NCBI GenBank assembly: GCA_013821585.1
Contig: JACDGO010000048.1
Span: 1 to 10,154, forward strand
Reading direction: 5' to 3'
DNA length: 10,154 bases
From: Sphingomonadaceae bacterium
GTDB taxonomy: Bacteria > Pseudomonadota > Alphaproteobacteria > Sphingomonadales > Sphingomonadaceae
Below, piece by piece: positions 7,043 through 10,154 of the stretch. Both the position numbers and the translations under genes were made by a program. Positions within the stretch are counted from its first letter, which is position 1. Each line of letters starts with the position of its first letter. The notes under the pieces are model-generated. The model made no database searches. It was given only the letters and a program-made list of their open reading frames with translations, and was not told the origin of the DNA.

Positions 7043-7063
7043 CCGAATCGTGAAACGTTTCAA
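7035..7063 (-). promoter_or_regulatory. Putative promoter of the leader ORF and kinase
   Basis: On the minus strand, TTGAAA (7058-7063) and CATATC (7035-7040) are separated by 17 bases, giving a near-consensus -35 and a weak -10. The -35 element overlaps the palindrome at 7051-7062, so a protein bound there would block transcription. The predicted start, near 7028, leaves a short leader before the AGAGGAA ribosome binding site. Confidence 0.35.
7051..7062. promoter_or_regulatory. Perfect palindrome TGAAACGTTTCA, probable LacI-family operator
   Basis: A perfect 12-bp palindrome with a central CpG sits in the 110-base spacer between the divergent leader/kinase and receptor genes. A central CG flanked by A-rich and T-rich arms is the hallmark of operators of LacI/GalR-family regulators; the inner AAACGTTT is also the core of the enterobacterial PurR site. 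No regulator gene lies in the window. Confidence 0.6.
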
Positions 7064-7111
7064 CGGGCGGCGCACATCAATCAAAGCGTAGGCGGTTAAA
7101 GGGGAATAGAC

Positions 7112-9514
7112 ATGAGTGCTCGTAGTTTGGCAGCCGGATTGCTGGCTGGATCTATCCTGTCGGCCATGCCTGTCGCGGCTTGTGCGCAGCAGACAGCGAG
7201 TCAAGCACCCAACGCGGCCCCAAGCACTGCGCAGGCGGGTGCGCCGGATCAAGGTGCCCCCGCAGGCCAGGATATCGTTGTGACCGGCGCAAAATTGGGC
7301 ACGGGCAAAGGCCGCGCTACTTTCGAACTTGACAAAAGCGATATTGCCGATCGCCCACTCGGTGCGGACATCACGCAAAGCCTCATCAAGGCACCGGGCG
7401 TCAAGGTCAGCACCGGCGACGCTCGCGGCGGCTCGTTCTCCTTCGAGGTGTTTCTGCGTGGATTGAACAAGGAGCAGATCGGCTTCACGGTCGATGGCGT
7501 GCCGACCGGCGATACGCGTTTTAACGGCGGCTCGCCGCCGCAGCGCTTCATCGAGTCCAGCAACGTTAATTCGATCGTCGTGTCGCAGAGCGCTGGCGAT
7601 ATCGGCGCCCCATCGCGATTTGCGTTGGGCGGATTCATCGACTTTCGTACGGACGACCCCGCGAAGAAATTCGGTGTTACGCTCGAAGGCGGGCTCGGCG
7701 AATTCAAGTATACGCGTGAATATGTCCGTGTCGACACGGGAGAGCTGGAGCACGGCCTCTCAGCCTATGCAACGTTCTCTCACCAGTATAACGACAACTG
7801 GGCCGGCCCAAACTCGCGTCATTCCGAGCGCGATCACGCCGAATTCAAGGTGGTCAAGAACTTCGACAGCGGCTCTTATCTGAAGGCACGGGTTGCCTAT
7901 AACCACCAGTTCGACAATGATTTCAATATCGTCACGCTGGCGCAATTCCAGGCCAATCCGCACGATGACGGCTTGCACGACACCTATACCGGTATCCCCA
8001 ACCAGGATTTGCTGTATGGTGGCACCTTCGGGGGTGAGCGCAGGGACTTGTTGGCCTATGTCAATGCCGGCCTAAAGATTGGCGATCACATCACGATCAC
8101 GGCAAACCCTTATTATCAGACGCTTCATGGCTATTCGCTCAGCTATCAGAACCGCAGCCGCGTGCTAAGCGGCGGCAACCCGACGGCGGTGACCGGCTAT
8201 AACGCGACGGGCGGCGCTATCCGACCGACCCTGATCACGACATCGAATCCCAACGTCGTCGGCGGCCCAGCAGATATGCGCGTCACGGTGCGTGATCGCG
8301 AGCGCTATGGCAGCACCGGGGAGATAAAGATCAGCGATCTCTTGCCGAGGAACACCTTCCGCTTCGGAATATGGTATGATGGGGGTACATCTATCGAGAA
8401 CCGCGACTTTCATCCGATCACTTCATCGACGTCGCTACAATATTCCCGCGGCCTGCCGACCTACACGCTCTACCAGCGCTCTGCGACAATCACTACGGTC
8501 GAGCTTTATGCCCAAGACTCGATTGCGATCATCCCCGATGTCCTGCGCCTCGATGTTGGCGTCACTCACTTCCACATAAACTACAAAGCAAAGTCGCCGC
8601 TGGAATACTCGGTGCAGTTGAACTTTTCGCAGAACTCTCCTGTACAACCGAAGGTTTCGGTCAGCCTAAAGCCGATCGAGCATGTCGAGATATTTGGCGG
8701 CTATGCCCAGAATTTCTCGGGAATTCCCGAAGACGCTTTCCTCGGCTCGACGGCGATTGTCCAGCCCGGTAGCCTACAGCCGCTCCAGTCGGTGAATTAC
8801 GATGGCGGCATTCGCTATTCGATCGGCCGGTTCGCCGTCTCGGCCCAAGCGTTCCATGTTCACGTCAAGAACGCGGTCGGGATCGTGCCGAACGACCCTA
8901 CGGTCACTGACCCTGTCGACATTCAGCGCGGCAACGTCGCGACGCGCGCGGCGTCGATCAAAGGGTTCTCCACCAACGGCTTCGAATTGACCGGCCTTGC
9001 CGATTTCCATTGGGTGGATCTATATGCCTCCTATTCGTATCAGCGGGCACGATATGACGACGCCGTCGTCGGATCGCGTGATCGGCTGAACCTCGCGTCG
9101 GTGGGTATCATCGCAGGGTCTGATGTTCGGGATATCCCGAGGAACACGATCTTCGCGCAAATCGGTGTCAAGCCGTTTGCCGGGCTTCGTGTCGAGGGCA
9201 ACGTCAGCCACGTCAGCAGCCGCGTGGGCGGAGACATCACGGCACCGATCACATTCCGGGAAGTCGCGATCGATCGAATCCCCGGCTATACGGTCGTCGG
9301 ACTCTCGGGGCGTTACGCGCTGCCGACTTTCGGCCCCCTCAACGGGGCGTCGATACGGCTGAACGTCGATAACCTCTTCAATGAAGGCTATATCGCGTCG
9401 GTGACCAGTGCCACGGCGACGGCGACGGAGACTGGCTTGCCCGGTCGTTCGTTGGGTCGCTACTTCCTTGGCGCGCCGCGCACCTTCACCGCCTCGTTGC
9501 AGATCAAGTTCTAA
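7112..9514 (+). CDS. TonB-dependent outer-membrane receptor
   Basis: This 800-residue protein is an outer-membrane beta barrel with an N-terminal plug that imports scarce or large solutes using TonB energy. A signal peptide is clear, with a hydrophobic stretch about 6-22 and likely cleavage after ACA at residue 25. A Q/A/P-rich linker follows, then the TonB box QDIVVTG (53-59). The plug follows (about 65-190) with KAPGVKVSTGDARGG, FLRGLNKEQIGFTVDGVP and the ALGGFIDFRT end. The rest alternates in barrel style and finishes with the FNEGY...APRTFTASLQIKF ending, terminal Phe included. Length is normal and the frame intact. ATG 7112 has AAAGGGGA at 7098-7105, seven bases away. There is no N-terminal signalling domain of the FecA type, so control by a partner sigma/anti-sigma pair is unlikely. 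The palindrome upstream and the divergent kinase suggest a sugar or nucleoside substrate; this is inference. Confidence 0.94.
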   Translation: MSARSLAAGLLAGSILSAMPVAACAQQTASQAPNAAPSTAQAGAPDQGAPAGQDIVVTGAKLGTGKGRATFELDKSDIADRPLGADITQSLIKAPGVKVSTGDARGGSFSFEVFLRGLNKEQIGFTVDGVPTGDTRFNGGSPPQRFIESSNVNSIVVSQSAGDIGAPSRFALGGFIDFRTDDPAKKFGVTLEGGLGEFKYTREYVRVDTGELEHGLSAYATFSHQYNDNWAGPNSRHSERDHAEFKVVKNFDSGSYLKARVAYNHQFDNDFNIVTLAQFQANPHDDGLHDTYTGIPNQDLLYGGTFGGERRDLLAYVNAGLKIGDHITITANPYYQTLHGYSLSYQNRSRVLSGGNPTAVTGYNATGGAIRPTLITTSNPNVVGGPADMRVTVRDRERYGSTGEIKISDLLPRNTFRFGIWYDGGTSIENRDFHPITSSTSLQYSRGLPTYTLYQRSATITTVELYAQDSIAIIPDVLRLDVGVTHFHINYKAKSPLEYSVQLNFSQNSPVQPKVSVSLKPIEHVEIFGGYAQNFSGIPEDAFLGSTAIVQPGSLQPLQSVNYDGGIRYSIGRFAVSAQAFHVHVKNAVGIVPNDPTVTDPVDIQRGNVATRAASIKGFSTNGFELTGLADFHWVDLYASYSYQRARYDDAVVGSRDRLNLASVGIIAGSDVRDIPRNTIFAQIGVKPFAGLRVEGNVSHVSSRVGGDITAPITFREVAIDRIPGYTVVGLSGRYALPTFGPLNGASIRLNVDNLFNEGYIASVTSATATATETGLPGRSLGRYFLGAPRTFTASLQIKF

Positions 9515-9529
9515 GCCGAGGCGACCGGT

Positions 9530-9555
9530 CCGGGAAAGTCATGGGGCTGTCCCGG
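9530..9555 (+). other. Weak stem-loop between receptor and HAD genes
   Basis: CCGGGA (9530-9535) pairs with TCCCGG (9550-9555) across a 14-base loop; GACCGG (9523-9528) and CCGGTC (9552-9557) offer an alternative pairing. There is no T-tract, so it may be an attenuating or 3'-protecting structure between receptor and HAD gene, or chance in GC-rich DNA. Confidence 0.25.
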
Positions 9556-9581
9556 TCTTCGCGTCGGCGCTAGAGACTCAT

Positions 9582-10154
9582 ATGCTGACGATCCTAGGCT
9601 TCGACGCGGATGACACGCTGTGGCACGATGCCAGGGAGTTTCTGGAGACGGAGGAGCGTCTTCACACGCTCGTCCGCGACCATGTCGACCTGGAATGCTT
9701 CGCGCCGGCGCTGAACGAAGCCAACGAGCGCAACTTGCGGCACTACGGATATGGCATCAAAAGCTATCTGCTGTCCGCGATCGAGGTTCTGGCGGATTGC
9801 GGCGTAGCCCCCCCGCCTGCGCTGATCGCGAACATGATCGCGCTCGGCAAACGGGCACTCGACCGCGAGACCGAGCTCCTTGACGGGGTCGGCGACGTGC
9901 TGGACCGTTTGCGCGGCAAGGTCGCGCTCGTGCTCGTCACCAAAGGCGACCTCGTTCATCAAGAACAGAAGCTTGGACGATCGGGCCTCGCCGAACAGTT
10001 CGATCGGGTCGAAATCGTCAGCGACAAGACGACTGCGACCTATCGCCGAATCTTCGGCGCACCGACCGGTGCCGAGCCGCACGCGGCGATGATCGGCAAC
10101 TCCGTCCGTTCCGACATCATGCCAGCAATGGCGGCGGGCGCGTGGGGGCTGCAC
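9582..10154 (+). CDS. HAD-superfamily hydrolase (3'-truncated)
   Basis: This is a cytoplasmic phosphatase-type hydrolase of the haloacid dehalogenase superfamily, with 191 residues seen and the frame still open at the window edge. Motif I is FDADDTLWHD with nucleophile D8 and acid/base D10. Motif II is LVLVTKGD with T120, motif III the lysine in SDKT (K149), and motif IV GNSVRSD (172-178) with the metal-binding acid. The segment between motifs I and II (about 15-100) is helical in character and fits a type I cap domain. The DxD motif points to a phosphatase rather than a dehalogenase. ATG 9582 is the best start but has only a weak AGAG (9572-9575) upstream. The gene begins 67 bases after the receptor stop on the same strand, so co-transcription is possible. 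The substrate is unknown; a sugar or nucleotide phosphate is the likely class. Confidence 0.85.
   Translation, partial: MLTILGFDADDTLWHDAREFLETEERLHTLVRDHVDLECFAPALNEANERNLRHYGYGIKSYLLSAIEVLADCGVAPPPALIANMIALGKRALDRETELLDGVGDVLDRLRGKVALVLVTKGDLVHQEQKLGRSGLAEQFDRVEIVSDKTTATYRRIFGAPTGAEPHAAMIGNSVRSDIMPAMAAGAWGLH

Noticed and set aside
6989..7753. Minus-strand frame of 254 codons over the receptor 5' part and the divergent promoter region
   Set aside because: It runs through the receptor signal peptide and plug on the opposite strand and through the operator region, with no motif and no sensible start.
9403..9430. Short ACGGCG-type repeats in the 3' part of the receptor gene
   Set aside because: They encode an Ala/Thr run within a normal barrel loop in an intact frame and are ordinary GC-rich codon repetition.
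9594..10154. Minus-strand frame of 186 codons opposite the HAD gene
   Set aside because: The plus-strand frame has all four HAD motifs; the antisense frame has none.

Overview
The window looks like a high-GC alphaproteobacterium, most likely a sphingomonad. This rests on the GC-rich coding sequence, frequent GTG starts, tightly overlapping genes, and a large TonB-dependent receptor with a QDIVVTG-type TonB box and an SLQIKF C-terminus. The species cannot be named from the sequence. There is no rRNA, tRNA, CRISPR array, transposase or phage gene.

Region 1 (1-4691, plus strand) is a purine-degradation operon in four overlapping genes. They are the 3' part of xdhB (xanthine dehydrogenase molybdenum subunit), xdhC (its cofactor-insertion factor), a deaminase of the adenosine/adenine deaminase family whose motifs fit adenine better than adenosine, and an SBF-like (BASS superfamily) membrane transporter. 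The junctions overlap by 8, 4 and 8 bases, so translation is probably coupled. Together they suggest adenine -> hypoxanthine -> xanthine -> urate, with a transporter attached to the pathway.

Region 2 (4692-6060) is an AT-richer gap of about 300-400 bases, then a class A acid phosphatase (PAP2 superfamily, probably periplasmic), then a short convergent intergenic stretch with a stem-loop and a perfect 8-bp x 3 tandem repeat.

Region 3 (6061-10154) holds a PfkB-family kinase on the minus strand, diverging from a TonB-dependent receptor on the plus strand. The spacer carries a perfect 12-bp palindrome, TGAAACGTTTCA, of the kind bound by LacI-family regulators, with plausible overlapping divergent promoters. 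A 27-codon ORF with a strong ribosome binding site precedes the kinase and overlaps its GTG start by four bases. A HAD-family phosphatase follows the receptor and runs off the window end. Receptor, kinase and phosphatase look like a small uptake-and-phosphorylation module for a sugar or nucleoside. Its closeness to the purine operon and acid phosphatase makes a nucleoside attractive, but this is inference.
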